Assembly (NCBI GenBank): GCA_009760855.2
Contig: WPIO01000304.1
Coordinates: 64,001-104,811, forward strand
Direction: 5' to 3'
DNA: 40,811 nucleotides
DNA from: Cristatella mucedo
Taxonomy: Eukaryota > Bryozoa > Phylactolaemata > Cristatellidae
Part shown: positions 21,733-32,564 of the stretch, piece by piece
Layout: the number at the start of each line of letters is the position of its first letter
Position numbering within the stretch: the first letter of the stretch is position 1
Program-made: the position numbers and the translations under genes
The notes under the pieces: generated by a model
Databases searched by the model: none
The model's input: only the letters and a program-made list of their open reading frames with translations
What the model was told of the DNA's origin: nothing

Positions 21733-22885
21733 GCTATATATGAATACTGGAGAATACGGGTGCAGCAACAATGGTGCCTGTTTGCCGACGACAGTGGTTC
21801 GCAGCATCAGGGAAGGTCACATTAAATTGCTGCTTGTTACCTCGAGATGGAAAGTTCATGTCGGCAGAGCGTAGAGAAGTCTATTCGCCAGAAGTGGATT
21901 GTTGCAGACGCCTTGCTTCAGCCATGACTTACAGCGATTGTAGAACTCAGCCTTGCTCAAAAATTAAAGCACAACTTACTGCCTGTTAAATGCCTGCGGC
22001 ACAGCTGGATGAGCGCTACATGACTTCGGCTTTTATGCCTCTCAACCAGATCGTATTAAATTACCGGTTTCTATTTAGTATATTCAAGGAGTCGCAAAGA
22101 ATATCTCGTCAGCCGTTGGCTGATCTAAAACACCTCAATTTCAGGCCGAAATGACGCCATGCCCCAAGAGGTCAGGCGCTGCCCACGTGCGGCCGTTCGC
22201 CGCCCAACAGATTTTCAAACTCGGCTCTAACTCAACAGGCCAGGTGTGGTAGATGCCACACCTGCAACCCCCTTGCTCTCCGCTGTTGGCAATGACCCTT
22301 CACAAAACACTGAACGTTGTAGAGATTATTATAACCATTGACAGAACTTTTGAATTTTTCTTGATTTAGACTAACGGTTCTAAAATAAAGTCTGTGTAGC
22401 TAACTGAGGCCCGACGGAGAGATTTAACATAAGGCTCCCCTTTAACAGACATAGTCTCGCAAAGACTTATAAAGGGTTCATGTCAGAAGATTTATAAGTA
22501 AAATCACTTACAAAGTATAGGCCCACTGACACCATTTTCGGTTATAGAAGAATGCAAAGTTTCCTCTCCTCTTTCATAGGTCATCTTGAACAAGCTTTTG
22601 TGCTCTAATACCCGTGTCATTACTTTAGCACTGTAAATCGCTTGAGCCAGCTTCTTAGGGGAGAGTTCTCACTGATTTTAAATCATTTAAAGAGATTACT
22701 CCGATCAAAATGTATGCCTCCTTAATTGGCAATAAAGAAATCAAAACGTGGCTTCTGAAGTTAACTTACATTTTCTGGCTCCTCAACTATGCTATCGCAA
22801 AACCCGCTCTTGATGGACGAACTATCTCGCTGTCTCGAGCATTCAATTGAAATTGATTTGGTGCTCTAGCTTCCAACTCGCGAGT
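21731..22885. other. Intergenic, no supported gene
   Basis: A 72-codon Cys-containing plus ORF (21771-21989) has no splice or domain support. A short hairpin-like phrase (AGGTGTGGTAGATGCCACACCT) lies near 22239. Confidence 0.35.
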
Positions 22886-23015
22886 TCGGAAAAACTGGAT
22901 TCACTTCCGGCTATTCCAATTCGGTAAAGACTACTTTCTATCTTTCAAGTCTTGGCTAAAGACGCATCTATTCCTGCTGCCTTTCCTTTAACTTGGGAGA
23001 ATGTTTCCTTTTTCC
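22886..23015 (+). mobile_element. Possible LINE 3' coding remnant
   Basis: Across frames the plus strand encodes pieces like FKSWLKTHLFLL, the usual closing residues of L2/CR1-type ORF2 proteins (FK..LKTHLF). It is very degraded; assignment rests on this short stretch. Confidence 0.4.
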
Positions 23016-24825
23016 TTTCTCGCGCTTATACGTACGTGATTTAGGGCATGCTATCAGCAATAGGTCCCACTAACCGGCGGCCATGATTGTCATCATGTTA
23101 GCATTAACATGCTGGCTTAAGCTTGATGCTTCTTTGCGACACCGGAAAAGTGATTTATTTTTATTATGCGTGATAAGTAAACGACGAGTTATTCCTATTA
23201 TTATCGAATATGCATGCTCCAAAGTTATTCATCCAGAATATTTACACTAAGAAGTAATCTGAAACTTCAATTTGTTTGATAAATTTACAGCTTAAAGTTA
23301 GTATTTTCACCAAAAAGCGTGCTCATTTGATCACGGCATTGACTGCAGGTTTGGGCTCCGGTATTATTTAAATGTGCATCAATAAGAATTGATGCAGTTC
23401 GGGCTTGAGTTAGCATGGCTATTTCCAGGAGATTTAAAATCAATCTGATCTCTCGATAAGTAGGAGAGTTTTAGAAATATTTAACACTTGAAATCCTTAG
23501 CATGTCTCCACAAACTCTTCTTCTGTTCGTTCTTCGACTCGAGGAGGAATATTATTTTTTCCCAAATTTCATATCCTTGTCATTCAACGGTGCGGAGAGC
23601 AATTTTGCTACTGACATTAACGTGTTAAGGTGCTTCTAAGCTGCTTAGAATCACTTGAAAAAACGAAAGAAATGTAATGTCATAGCACTTCTAAGTTCTT
23701 CATATTAAAGGCACATAGCGGGATATGGATTTGATAAATGTCAAGTTGTGGTGTGTAATGCTTCACTTCAATGAAGAACTGAAATGCCAAATCAACGTAA
23801 ATTTGTATTCATTCTTCGCGGCTCAGATATTATTCTGATATACTTCCTACAGTAACTTACAGGAGCGATTAAGGAAGAAGCAATTGATTGCTGACGATAA
23901 GTAATTTTCTTCCTCCTTCTGAGCTGCAAAGATTGAGAATGTGAGATTCTGGATTTTTCTGAAAGAATAATTAAGTAGTGCTAATCATGTCTAGGAACTA
24001 TATGCCTTATCGTGCTCGCGATCTTATTTATGTTCTGTTCATAAAAATAATTGTTATGCAAAGGCCTGTAAAGAAATCAGAGGGCAGTCGTTTGCATTTC
24101 CACGTTCGATTATGGCACTTATCGAATGGTCCGTGTTGGCCCTTATGTCATCGCTCAACGTGAGGCTCACCATTCGTTCGGTCTGACATCCATGTTAACT
24201 AAAACAGACATTCACTTATCGCTTAGGCTGTCGTTTGTTTCCTCGTCGTTACTGTCACGATTAATCAAACTGTGTCAAGCGATGTACGGCCACTGCTTGC
24301 CAGCGGCTCACCAAGAGATGGAAAACTGAGTGTTTCTGCCTAAGAAGCGAAGCTGGTTTTAAAAAGCCGCGTAGCTGCTCTTGCGCCATGCGGAAAGCCA
24401 GCAAGATGACGCGATACATCGAATGTAATTGCAACTTACTTTCGAATGTTGGGAAACGCGGAGCTCCAATGCTCGAGGCCAGTCCTGACCATTGCCAAGG
24501 TCGTTTGCAGGGCTGTCGACATGATGGTGTCACTCAGAGCCTTCCGTTTTATTTATTCAGTAGTTCTGATATTGCTTGCAATCGGGCCAGGCTTACACCC
24601 AGGGATTCTGACCTGGCTTACTGGCCTATACCAATAGGCACGGGCGAAAATCCGTTCTCTCAACATTCATGCTTCCATGAACGCGGCAGGGCATGGTAAT
24701 CACTGGAGCCAACGGGGAATAGCAGGAGTCGAGGTCAAGACGAGGTCACGAGGAGGTCAAGGTAACAGGCAGTAGTAGGCAGCTGCAGGTTCAGTGAGCA
24801 ATGTAGGCTTTGATGCTTGCCAATC
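23015..24825. other. Intergenic or intronic, no exon identified
   Basis: This lies downstream (3') of the sushi exons, where further exons of the modular gene are expected. A consensus-like donor (AAA|GTAAGT) occurs on the minus strand near 24441, but the frame in front of it shows no known domain. Nothing else was recognised. Confidence 0.35.
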
Positions 24826-24829
24826 TTAC

Positions 24830-25021
24830 CCGTGCAGTTGAGCATAGAACTCCACAAACCATCGGCTTGGCATGTGATGTTAACCGTAGGTGAAGTGTAA
24901 TTCTTTCCGTATTCAAAGGCGTATCCTGTCGCACAGGTAATGACCGCAGTGCTGTTGTATGTAGTCGCATTTTTCTTCACGTCTCCATTTACAATGACAG
25001 GAGTGTCAGAGCAGTTGACGG
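24830..25021 (-). CDS. Sushi/CCP domain exon B of a modular extracellular protein
   Basis: Bounded on the minus strand by an acceptor (GCTTTTCAG|CC at 25021) and a donor (G|GTAAGA at 24830/24829). The exon is 192 bp and begins and ends in phase 1. It encodes one complete complement-control-protein (sushi) module: four Cys in the order VNCSD, VITCATGYAF, NITCQADGLW and LNCTG, with the conserved Gly-Tyr after the second Cys and the Trp between the third and fourth. Sushi modules fold as small disulfide-bonded beta domains and usually mediate binding to proteins or glycans outside the cell. Six N-x-S/T sequons (NCS, NAT, NST, NYT, NIT, NCT) indicate dense N-glycosylation. The intron separating it from the preceding sushi exon is only 156 bp, so the two belong to one transcript. 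More exons should lie to the left. Confidence 0.85.
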
Positions 25022-25177
25022 CTGAAAAGCATGGAGGTTCACGTGAAAGTGCATTCAATGATAACATGTCTCTATTATCTCAATTATATCACGGTCTTGG
25101 GTAATAGTATATTGCTTATAGACGAGAGGCGTTTATGATGTTGGCTTGGCGGCATCGCTTTGTGGCTTTGCACTCAC

Positions 25178-25384
25178 GCGCACACATGTAAGGCATCAAC
25201 GACCAGGTTCTGTTGCCCAAGCATGTAACGATTTTCGTGCGCTCCCTGCTGGAGTCATTGTAAGGACCACTTATGAGTTGCATATAGTAGCCAATTGTGC
25301 ACGTATAGGATGCCAGGCTACCAGTTACCAACGTCGTCGTCAGTGATAGAGTCACATTCGGAGGCGGTCCACACAGAGCATTGA
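25178..25384 (-). CDS. Sushi/CCP domain exon A of a modular extracellular protein
   Basis: On the minus strand an acceptor with a T-rich tract (TTTCTTTTTAG|TC at 25384) and a donor (C|GTGAGT at 25178/25177) bound a 207-bp exon, phase 1 at both ends. It encodes one sushi module. The Cys pattern is LCGPPP, SYTCTIGYY, IVTCLGNRTW and PYMCA, with the Pro-rich start, Gly-Tyr-Tyr after Cys 2 and Trp before Cys 4 that define the fold. It carries three N-glycosylation sequons (NVT, NDS, NRT). It is followed after 156 bp by sushi exon B and is preceded, about 3 kb upstream in the transcript, by the Thr-rich exon. A tandem pair of sushi modules after a mucin stalk suggests a secreted or cell-surface binding protein. 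The specific ligand is unknown. Confidence 0.85.
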
Positions 25385-26065
25385 CTAAAAAGAAATTATT
25401 TGTTCATTATACTAGACCTAGCGAGCAGCAGCTCATATACAGCACAGAAAGCTTGTCGTCGGCAGTAGAGGGAATGAGCAAAGAAGATTGCCCGTCGGCA
25501 GGCCAGCTACCACGTATTATGGGGTCAAGGATAACACCATTTCAGAGCCAACCATGAAAACGGCTGCCATGCCTATACATGCTTTAGCATTCCTGGGACA
25601 AGACATAAGTGTTTCATTTCGCAGAGAGAGAAAAAACATTGTTCTTTATCACTGATGTCCATTTTTAGAATAGCCTTGCATTCAATGCACAAGTTACCTC
25701 TTTATTGCATTAGTCGAGGTCAATTAGTGGCGCTTTTTCAAAGTGAGAGATTAAAGTGCATGGCTATTCACGTGGGCGGAATCGATTCAGGCTGCAGCTC
25801 GCCGCCCCTGAAATGAACCTGAAGCAGTGTCTCGCTTAGGTCCGATTGGCTGCGAAACGTACTCTTAAGACTTAAAACACCAAGGTACTCTTACTGTTAT
25901 TCTTGCTGGTTTAAACTATGGCCTTAGCTTATGGCTGCATATTATTTTCCGTCGGCGCTGCCAGGGGCATCTTTTTAATAACCACTGACGCTATCAAACA
26001 CAGGGTGCCTGTGTGCCTGCTCTGTAAAAAAATGTGGCCTTTAAAATATTCACGCATTTCCCTCC
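25385..26065. other. Probable intron, no other feature seen
   Basis: This lies between the mucin exon and sushi exon A in the minus-strand transcript. It contains no splice-bounded ORF and no recognised repeat. Confidence 0.45.
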
Positions 26066-26067
26066 GT

Positions 26068-26345
26068 CTGTATCTCCGAAAAGCCTAAGGACTAAATGGG
26101 TGTGGTCCTGGCTAGTTTTCCTTAGTGCATTCAAAGCCTAGGCGAGTTTGGTGTGCCTGCCTTAGCCAGAAAACCTCATCTCGCGCGACAAAGAGAGCGA
26201 AAGAGAGAGAGAGAGTGAGTCAGACAGCAGCCAATCGAGAAAGTAAGCAGAATGCAAGTAGCAGCTCGGGATTGCTGCAGAGAATGTGCCGCCGTTGGCA
26301 GCGGGAGAGCTGATGTCGTTGCGTAAGAACGAGAGAGCAAGCGAG
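26068..26345 (-). mobile_element. L2/CR1-like LINE 3' end (CAAA-tailed family), intronic
   Basis: Minus-strand sequence contains the 3' terminal phrase (CTGTATCTCCG at 26068, as in 32580) followed by ATGGGTGTGG. Coding remnants such as FLRNDISSPAANGGTFSAAI parallel FLRDDIYSPTADYGTSFSAV of the copy at 32585-33115. A short GA run lies inside it. It sits in the intron between the mucin and sushi exons in the same orientation as the host gene. Confidence 0.7.
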
Positions 26346-26592
26346 CACAGCACGCCCGGAAATAACAATTTCCTGCCGCTGTTGCTAAAGGCCATGCCTA
26401 TTACTGTTTATTGCTGCTACACCTGCTCTGTCGCAGCAAGGGCCAATTGCTGTTTTCGCAACCAGCCACACATTATACGGTTTGGGGGTTTGGTTCAGTT
26501 CGTCGGAGCATTACGTGCCGCTCTAGGAGAATGAAATGCTCGCTTTACGAGGGGGCACCGCCAGGTGGTTTTCCGCTATACTTCAGTTCAGC

Positions 26593-26784
26593 CTACGTAA
26601 TAGTTCTAGCGATCGCTACAGTTAGCACGGCCGCGCTGGCGGTTTTTGTGTTCGACACAAAAGCTGTATCTTTCGTAGCTGTTGGCATAGTAGTTAAAAC
26701 TGTTAATACGGTCGTCCTTAAAGTATCGAGTGTCTTACTTGGCATTGTAGTTAAAGCGGTTGTGGTAGTCATTAGAGAAGTCAT
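26593..26784 (-). pseudogene. Thr-rich ORF; possible extra or decayed mucin exon
   Basis: The minus frame is 63 codons rich in Thr (MTTTTALTTMP, then LTTMPTATKDTAF). Part of it ends in a good phase-1 donor (ATGCCAA|GTAAGA near 26743). An in-frame stop and the absence of an AG acceptor directly upstream, where an (AAT)n/(ATT)n run sits, argue against a functional exon. It lies in the intron after the mucin exon (28414-29133) and could be a broken duplicate of it. The opposite strand encodes a Val-rich frame, as expected from reverse-complemented Thr codons. Confidence 0.3.
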
Positions 26785-26804
26785 TTATACAATATTTTAT
26801 ATAC

Positions 26805-26838
26805 AATAATAATAATAATAATTATTATTATTATTATA
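26805..26838. repeat. (AAT)n(ATT)n self-complementary run
   Basis: AAT repeats pass directly into ATT repeats, so the run is a simple palindrome. It may be the joined tails of LINE insertions. Confidence 0.8.
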
Positions 26839-27039
26839 TACAACAATTTATATAATAGTAAGCAATTTGCTGGCAAGTGCTGAGACGTATCAATCCCCAC
26901 ATATTCATGGTTTGGCTAAAAACATTTTTAGCTTTCCTAACTGAAAACAATAATGCACATTTGTGCCGTTATTAAGCCCCCTTCGAACGGAGCAATTGCT
27001 GAATCGAAACCGGTAATATTTCTTCAGAATTTTTCTTAA

Positions 27040-28052
27040 TAAGGTCTAGTAAACACAACCTGATTCCTGAAGACATTATGCCATCAACTCTTTGGTCTTC
27101 ACTCTCAGACAAACTCAGCACAGCAGTTAGCGAGATTTGTAATCTTTCCCTTGAAAAAGGTGTTTTACCCAGACAGTTGATAGTGGAACTCGTTAGAGCG
27201 TTACCTTGGAAGCCTGGATTAGGTATTAACGTCCTTGCAAACAATCGCCTAGTTTATTTCCTTGTTTTGAAAGATTCTTGAAAACATTGTCGCCAAGAAG
27301 CTAGTAGCACACATTAAATCGAGGTACATTTTAGAAGGTTTTAATCGGAATTCAAGCGGAAGCACTCCACTGAGACTGCTTTTGTCCGTGTAACTAAAGA
27401 CATCATTTGCAGCAACGACGACGTGAAGGTCAGTGCCCTAGAACTGCTAGATCTATCAACTGCTTTTGACAGTTTTGATTACGATTTACTAAGTGTATGA
27501 TAGACATCAATCGGGTAGACCAGGTCCTGAACCGATTCAAGTGATACAAATCCGATCGAGTTCAATTTGTGTCATGTGGTGGTCAGGTCTCATCAATCAG
27601 ACCAGTCACCTGTGGAGTCCTTCGATGGTCTGTCCTCGGTCAGTTGCTGTTTTCCATTATTTATTAATCTCTGTGAAAATCAGTTCAGGCCCGTGAGATC
27701 GGATGTCATTTCATGCTGTGCAAAGCCATATATTTCGTCAGTATGACTTGACCACATTTAAAAAAAACTTAAAAACACACCTACTTAGGACAGCATTTAG
27801 TGGGTCCCTGTTTCGTCCTTCATGTGCTTATGCGTGCTGACACTGTGCATACTGTTACTAACCACATTTGCATGCTTACCCATTGCATGTCACCCCTAAC
27901 CATGTTATTCATGTTGTTTGTTTATCAAGCATGATATTACTTACCATTCAATTTGCTTTTTCCTTTGCAGCAAATGTAAAGTGCCTATAAAGAGATTGAG
28001 TCTCTGGGGCGCTTTATCAAGTGCATTATTATTATTATTATTATTATTATTA
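27040..28052 (+). mobile_element. L2-like LINE (ATT-tailed) with RT fragment and intact 3' tail, intronic
   Basis: The plus strand from 27078 carries an RT N-terminal region (ICNLSLEKGVLPRQL). Then around 27270-27480 it reads ILENIVAKKLVAHIKSRYIL across frames and ALELLDLSTAFDSFDYD (motif A). 27530-27640 holds CGGQVSSIRPVTCGV and SVLG across frames (motif B). The final coding residues TTFKKNLKTHLLRTAF are at about 27749-27796. The 3' end continues as AAGTGCCTATAAAGAGATTG, then GCGCTTTATCAAGTGC and (ATT)n. The middle (palm YADD region) is deleted. It is a 5'-truncated, internally deleted copy lying antisense in the intron of the modular gene. Confidence 0.85.
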
Positions 28053-28413
28053 GCTCATTATGCCGATGCATCATTACGTCGGTTGGAGTAGTAGGCATAA
28101 TTTTTTCTAAAGCATTAAGTAAAGAGGAACACTTGACTGCTTTATTCACCTCCAATGCAGACGAATGAACTAGTAATACATAACAGAACCCAAGCCCTCA
28201 CAGTGAAGCGGACAGGTTCACGTCCAGCAGCTCAATCGCAATACCTCCTGATCGTGCTTCCCAACCACAAGACATCAGTACGAAACCCTTTCGCACCACC
28301 AAGCACTCCGGCTACACTGTCACTGAGCGGCGCTGAGCAGAAAATCCGAAGGTGGATAGAAGAGGCCACAGCCGCTGACGCCACATTCAGCATATGCAAA
28401 GCTATAGTCTCAC

Positions 28414-29133
28414 CGGTTGTTGTGGTGGGTGCAGTAGTATCAGTGCTTGCGGTTGTCGGTTTTGTGCATGTGGTTGTAGCTGTCGATGTGGTAGTTGTAG
28501 TAGTTGTTGTGATCGGTGTAGTAGTTGCTTCGGTTGTAGCTATAGGTATACTAGTTGTAGCAGTTGTTACCATGGGTGTAGTAGGTGTAGTGGTTGTAGT
28601 TACCGGTGTAGTAGTTGTAGTGTTTGTTGTGATTGGTGTATTAATTGTAATAGTTGTCGTTGCCGGTGCAGTAGCAGAAGCGATTGTTGTGGTCAGCATA
28701 GTTGTTGTATCAGTTGTAGCTACCGGTGTAGTAGTTTCAGTGGTTGTTGTGGTCGGTGTGGTAGTTGCAGCGGTTGTAGTTATAAGTGTACTAGTTGTAG
28801 CAGTTGCTGTGGTAGGTGTATCAGTTGTAGCGGCTGTTGTGATTAGTGTAGTAGTTGTAGCTGTTGTCGTTGTCGGTGAAGTAGCTGTGGTCTGTGTAGT
28901 AGCAGTAGCTGTTGTAATTATAGGTGTACTAGCTGTAGCAGTTGCTGTGGTAGGTGTATCAGTTGTAGCGGTTGTACTTATAGGTGTACTTGTTGTAGCA
29001 GTTATTGTTGGGGCTGCAGTAGTAGTAGTAGTGATTGCTGTGGTCGGCGTAGTACTGGTAGCGGTTGCAGTTGGCGGTGTTGTGCTACGGGTAGCAGTGG
29101 GCAATATCGTAGTTGCGTCATCTGCAAGAATCC
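28414..29133 (-). CDS. Thr-rich mucin-like exon with ten-residue tandem repeat
   Basis: The minus-strand acceptor (CTGTGTTACAG|GG at 29133) and donor (G|GTGAGA at 28414/28413) define a 720-bp exon, 240 codons, phase 1 at both ends. After a short lead (ILADDATTILPTATRSTTPP) the product is almost entirely Thr with Pro, Ala, Ile and Val, the composition of heavily O-glycosylated mucin stalks. In the DNA the word GGTGTA or close variants recurs every 30 bp, at 28485, 28515, 28545 and so on to 28875. After a shift of 18 bp it resumes at 28923, 28953 and 28983. This gives a ten-residue unit (for example TPITTNTTTT, TPVTTTTTPT, IPIATTEATT). It has no Cys or Trp inside the repeat. A rod-like stalk separating the Cys-rich module from the sushi modules is the likely role. 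Copy number probably varies between alleles. Confidence 0.8.
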
Positions 29134-29930
29134 CTGTAACACAGAGCACGACAATATATATCAGGATAATTATATTTTAATTAATTAATTAAATTAATTA
29201 TTAAAGCGCATGTTTTCACAACAGAGGTCATTAGTTCGAATCTTGCAGTTGGGCTATCATTTACTACCAATTGTAAGCGTTGGCGACAGGCAATGAGGCT
29301 ATTTTGCCTCTTACAACCGAGGCTGCTAGATCAGCTAAGATGATATAATGCTCGAAGTGGCACTCTGATAATTTAAAAAAGTGGCGCATACCATGAAGCA
29401 CCGTCGATCCTGGCATTTAAAACTTGCTTTTCTGCAACAAGTTAGTTAAGCAAAGGCTCAACCGAGCTCAAACGCGAGCGCAATTGGTTCTCGCTAAAGG
29501 ACCCACGAATATCTAGCTATTACATTATTTACATTACATTACATTCCATTACAAATCGTACACTAAGAAGCAGACCGCGACTTTTAGCCAAACAAAACGC
29601 GACAGATCAAAACCTTGAGAAATGAACGGCAGCAGTAAGTATTTCTACGTGGAATTCGAAAAGGGCCCAATTCAACAGGCTGCAGTTAGTAAAAGCTGTT
29701 TGCTCTCGCAAGCACAACTAATTTTACCGGAATTGTTGTGATTAAGGAAAAGACGCCGAACAACCTCTTATTTCGGTGGCATGGCGTACACCGTGCCAAA
29801 GCCGTCTAAAGAAACCAAGTAAGGTACGCTGTGGAAATCTGGAGAAAACAAATTTAGCATATAAATATAATAAATCTAATGCTATTTGCGCACTTTCATT
29901 TTTCATTTGAGATTCTAGAATTAAGTTCTC
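29134..29930. other. Probable intron with a possible truncated SINE near 29195-29330
   Basis: CATTAGTTCGAATCTTGC at about 29230 resembles a tRNA B box and is followed by CAGTTGGG. The A box is absent, so this would be a 5'-truncated SINE at best. A TTACAT-rich run lies near 29520-29552. No exon was found. Confidence 0.3.
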
Positions 29931-29934
29931 ACTG

Positions 29935-30090
29935 TTCTTAGCTAACTCAATACTAACAATGATAATAATGATATTACTACATTTGTATAGTGCCTTTAAA
30001 GAGCATAATGTATTTCTTCGCTTTTTATATATGCTGTTAAGGAAGCATGATCGACTGGTTAGTGGAAGCGTGCTCAATGTGAGCTAGCAA
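29935..30090 (-). mobile_element. LINE 3' tail fragment (ATT-tailed family)
   Basis: On the minus strand it contains the reverse complement of GCTGTTAAGGAAGCATGATCG and the GTATAGTGCCTTTAAAGAG region, preceded by an AAT-rich stretch. This matches 3380-3525 and the tail of copy D. Confidence 0.55.
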
Positions 30091-30446
30091 AACAAGGTAA
30101 TAAGTAGCAATCTCCGGCAAACTACGTAAATCCGTCAGACAATGTGATTAAATTTAAGCTTCTTACAGGCAACTGGCTTTCTTTCTTATTTAACCAGATG
30201 TTTTCAAAACGAAATTTTTGGAGTCATGGTAGTTTTTGTTAATATAAAACAAAGCAAAACGATTTTAAAGTCTTCGCTTGAAGCTCCTAGACAATGAGAG
30301 CCCTTATCTTTTTTCATATTTCTCTTCTTCAATTTTATCTCTTTACCACCAAGTACTGCTGCGATGTAAAAGTTGGTTTTCCTCTAATCATGTAAAACTA
30401 TTTTATAGCTGAATCCAATAAAAAGTGTATGTTCCCAAACTAAATA

Positions 30447-30640
30447 CGGGTCGTGGCAGACCGGCTGAACTCATATATAGAAACCTCACACCTTGCTAGC
30501 AAGTTCCAGTCTGGCTTCAGAGCTAATCACTCCACAGAGTCAGCATTGCTTAGGGTATACAACGACGTACGTAGGAATGCAGACATGGGTAGAGTGTCTG
30601 TTCCTCGAAGTGTTTAAAATCGGTTTAGGGCACCGCTATG
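30447..30640 (+). mobile_element. L2-like LINE RT finger fragment
   Basis: One plus frame reads VVADRLNSYIETSHLASKFQ, then SGFRANHSTESALLRVYNDV. This is the conserved RT segment seen in copy C (FRANHSTKSELLQVF). It is open for about 55 codons and then decays. Confidence 0.85.
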
Positions 30641-30799
30641 CGGCTTGATAAGGAGCAGCTGGTCGAACAATAGGAAGCCCCCGAGGAGCAGAAAAATTCC
30701 TCTAGGTATGGCTCCATTAAAACAGATTAAAGCGAGTAAATCACAGTACGAAGACAATTTCTATAGGTCATGATTCCAGATTATACAGCTTATCAAGAT

Positions 30800-31430
30800 T
30801 AATTAATTAATATATAATAATATATCATATTATATACATACTTTATATTTTTATTTTTTAGCTTTATTTTAAATTTATAAATTATATTTCATATTTTATA
30901 TAGGACTTTAATATTTTTATTGTGTATCATATTTTGTATATCATATATTGTATATTGAATATTATATTTTATATTTAGTATTTTATATTTTATATTTTAT
31001 ACGTTATATTTTAAATTTTGTCTTTACTTTACATGTTACATTTTCTATTTTACATTTCGTATTTTATAATTTATATTTGATATTTTATATTTTACATGTT
31101 ATATTTTATATTTTGGTTTTTCACCTTATTTATTACATTTTACATTTTATATTTTACGCTTTATTCTTCTTTATAAATTATATTTTATATTTCATATTAC
31201 ATTTTATATAATTTACATTATATATTTATATTTTAGTTTTTTATTTTATATTCCATATTCTATATTACATATTTTAGATTCCATATTTATATATCATATT
31301 TTAGATTCCATATTATTTATGTTATGTGACATATTGTATAATACTAATTTATATTTTGTATTTTATATTTCATATTTATTATGTATAGTTTATCGACTAT
31401 AATTTAATTTTTTTAGCTTTATGTTAATAT
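30800..31430. repeat. Degenerate AT-rich heptamer-like array
   Basis: Words such as ATATTTT, ATATTTC, ACATTTT and ATTTTAT recur at spacing close to 7-10 bp over about 600 bp, with few G bases on the plus strand. It creates a spurious Tyr/Ile/Phe ORF at 30948-31211. Confidence 0.8.
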
Positions 31431-31689
31431 TTCCGATATGTCATAATCCAAAAAAAATGCAATCGATGGTTGTTAGGCTCTTGGTTTGTTTTTAAAGGGG
31501 AATAACGAGAATTGGGCAGGGGACAGAAAATCGTCGGTGTTATAATAAAGATCCTATTTTTTGCAGCAGGTTGCTAAAGCTGCGATTGACAGAAGTAAAG
31601 AAACACAAATGTAGGGATCTAACAAGTGTTGAGGCACCATACTTGCTTGATCAGCCAGCAATCATTGAAGGCCGACATGGCTAAGCTGT

Positions 31690-32502
31690 AAAATTTTCGA
31701 CAACCCGGCTGCATGCCGGTTGCCTCAATTTTAAAAGCTTCATTCAGAAGAATGCTTCTGCAGCTAGCTATCACGTCCGATCCCTATCCAAGATTAGGAA
31801 CTGTCTTCCACAGTGGATTGCGAAAAGTTTGACTAGCTCCTAAGTTTTGTCTCGGCTTAATTATTGCAATTCCCTATTGGCTGGGCTACCAAAAAAAGCG
31901 ATTAGGCCACTGCAGCTGACTATGAATATGGCTGCAAGGCTAGTCTTCAAGTCCCAGAAGTTTGAGCACGTGTCTCCTTTGCTCAAAGAGCTGAGATGGA
32001 TGCCGGTTGACCAACTGATTCAGAGCAAGGTTCTTATGCTGACCCTCAAGGCCCGCCACGGCTTGGCGCCTACGTAACTAGCTGAACTGCAGCATCAGTT
32101 TCAGCCTGTTCGCGCCCTCAGGTCCTGTGTGGACAATAAATTAGCTGTCCCATTCCTCCGCTTAAAGACCTCTGGCAACGGAAGCTTTAGCTCTGCAGGT
32201 CCAAGACTGTGGAACTCGCTTCCACAGTTCTTGCAAAATGACAACTACTTTCGTACTGCCGACTATGGCTAATCATTTTCAGCGGTCCTGAGTTGCTACT
32301 TTCATGCTACTCACTACCTCAACCATTCTCCTGACTTTGCTATGCTTCCCACTTTCTTTTTGTTGCGTGAGACGAAGTCAGTTGGCCACTGAATGCGTAC
32401 CGAAAGCCGCTTAGGCTGTGAGTGAACTAAACAATACTCTCCTGCGTATCACCCACATGGTCTTTATGACTTTTTGGAGTTACTGACGGAGATACACGTT
32501 TC
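31690..32502 (+). mobile_element. L2/CR1-like LINE 3' region, plus arm of a tail-to-tail pair
   Basis: The plus strand encodes NASAASYHVRSLSKIRN, then SRLNYCNSLLAGLPKKAI, NMAARLVFKSQKFEHVSPLL, KELRWMPVDQLIQSKVLM and LKARHGLAP. After a stop it continues with FQPVRALRSCVDNKLAVP and SSAGPRLWNSLPQFL. This is the conserved C-terminal part of L2/CR1-type ORF2 downstream of the RT palm. Several stops and a shift near 31836-31850 inactivate it. The 3' end is GTTACTGACGGAGATAC. It is a near mirror image of 32585-33115. Confidence 0.92.
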
Positions 32503-32564
32503 AACTCTCTCAGCTGAATAAGCATTTTTATCACTTGGCTTTCCCTGGGCCCAGCCGACCCGAC

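Noticed and set aside
24442-24533. Minus-strand frame before a consensus GTAAGT near 24441
   Set aside because: No recognisable domain, and no acceptor giving matching phase was found; a donor motif alone is common by chance.
28155-29180. 341-codon plus-strand Val-rich ORF
   Set aside because: It is the antisense shadow of the Thr-rich exon; reverse complements of Thr codons in this register cannot form stops.
29195-29260. tRNA gene
   Set aside because: Only a B-box-like motif is present; there is no A box and no cloverleaf could be drawn.
30948-31211. 87-codon Tyr/Ile/Phe ORF resembling a membrane protein
   Set aside because: Lies in a degenerate AT-rich heptamer array with almost no G; hydrophobicity is a composition effect.
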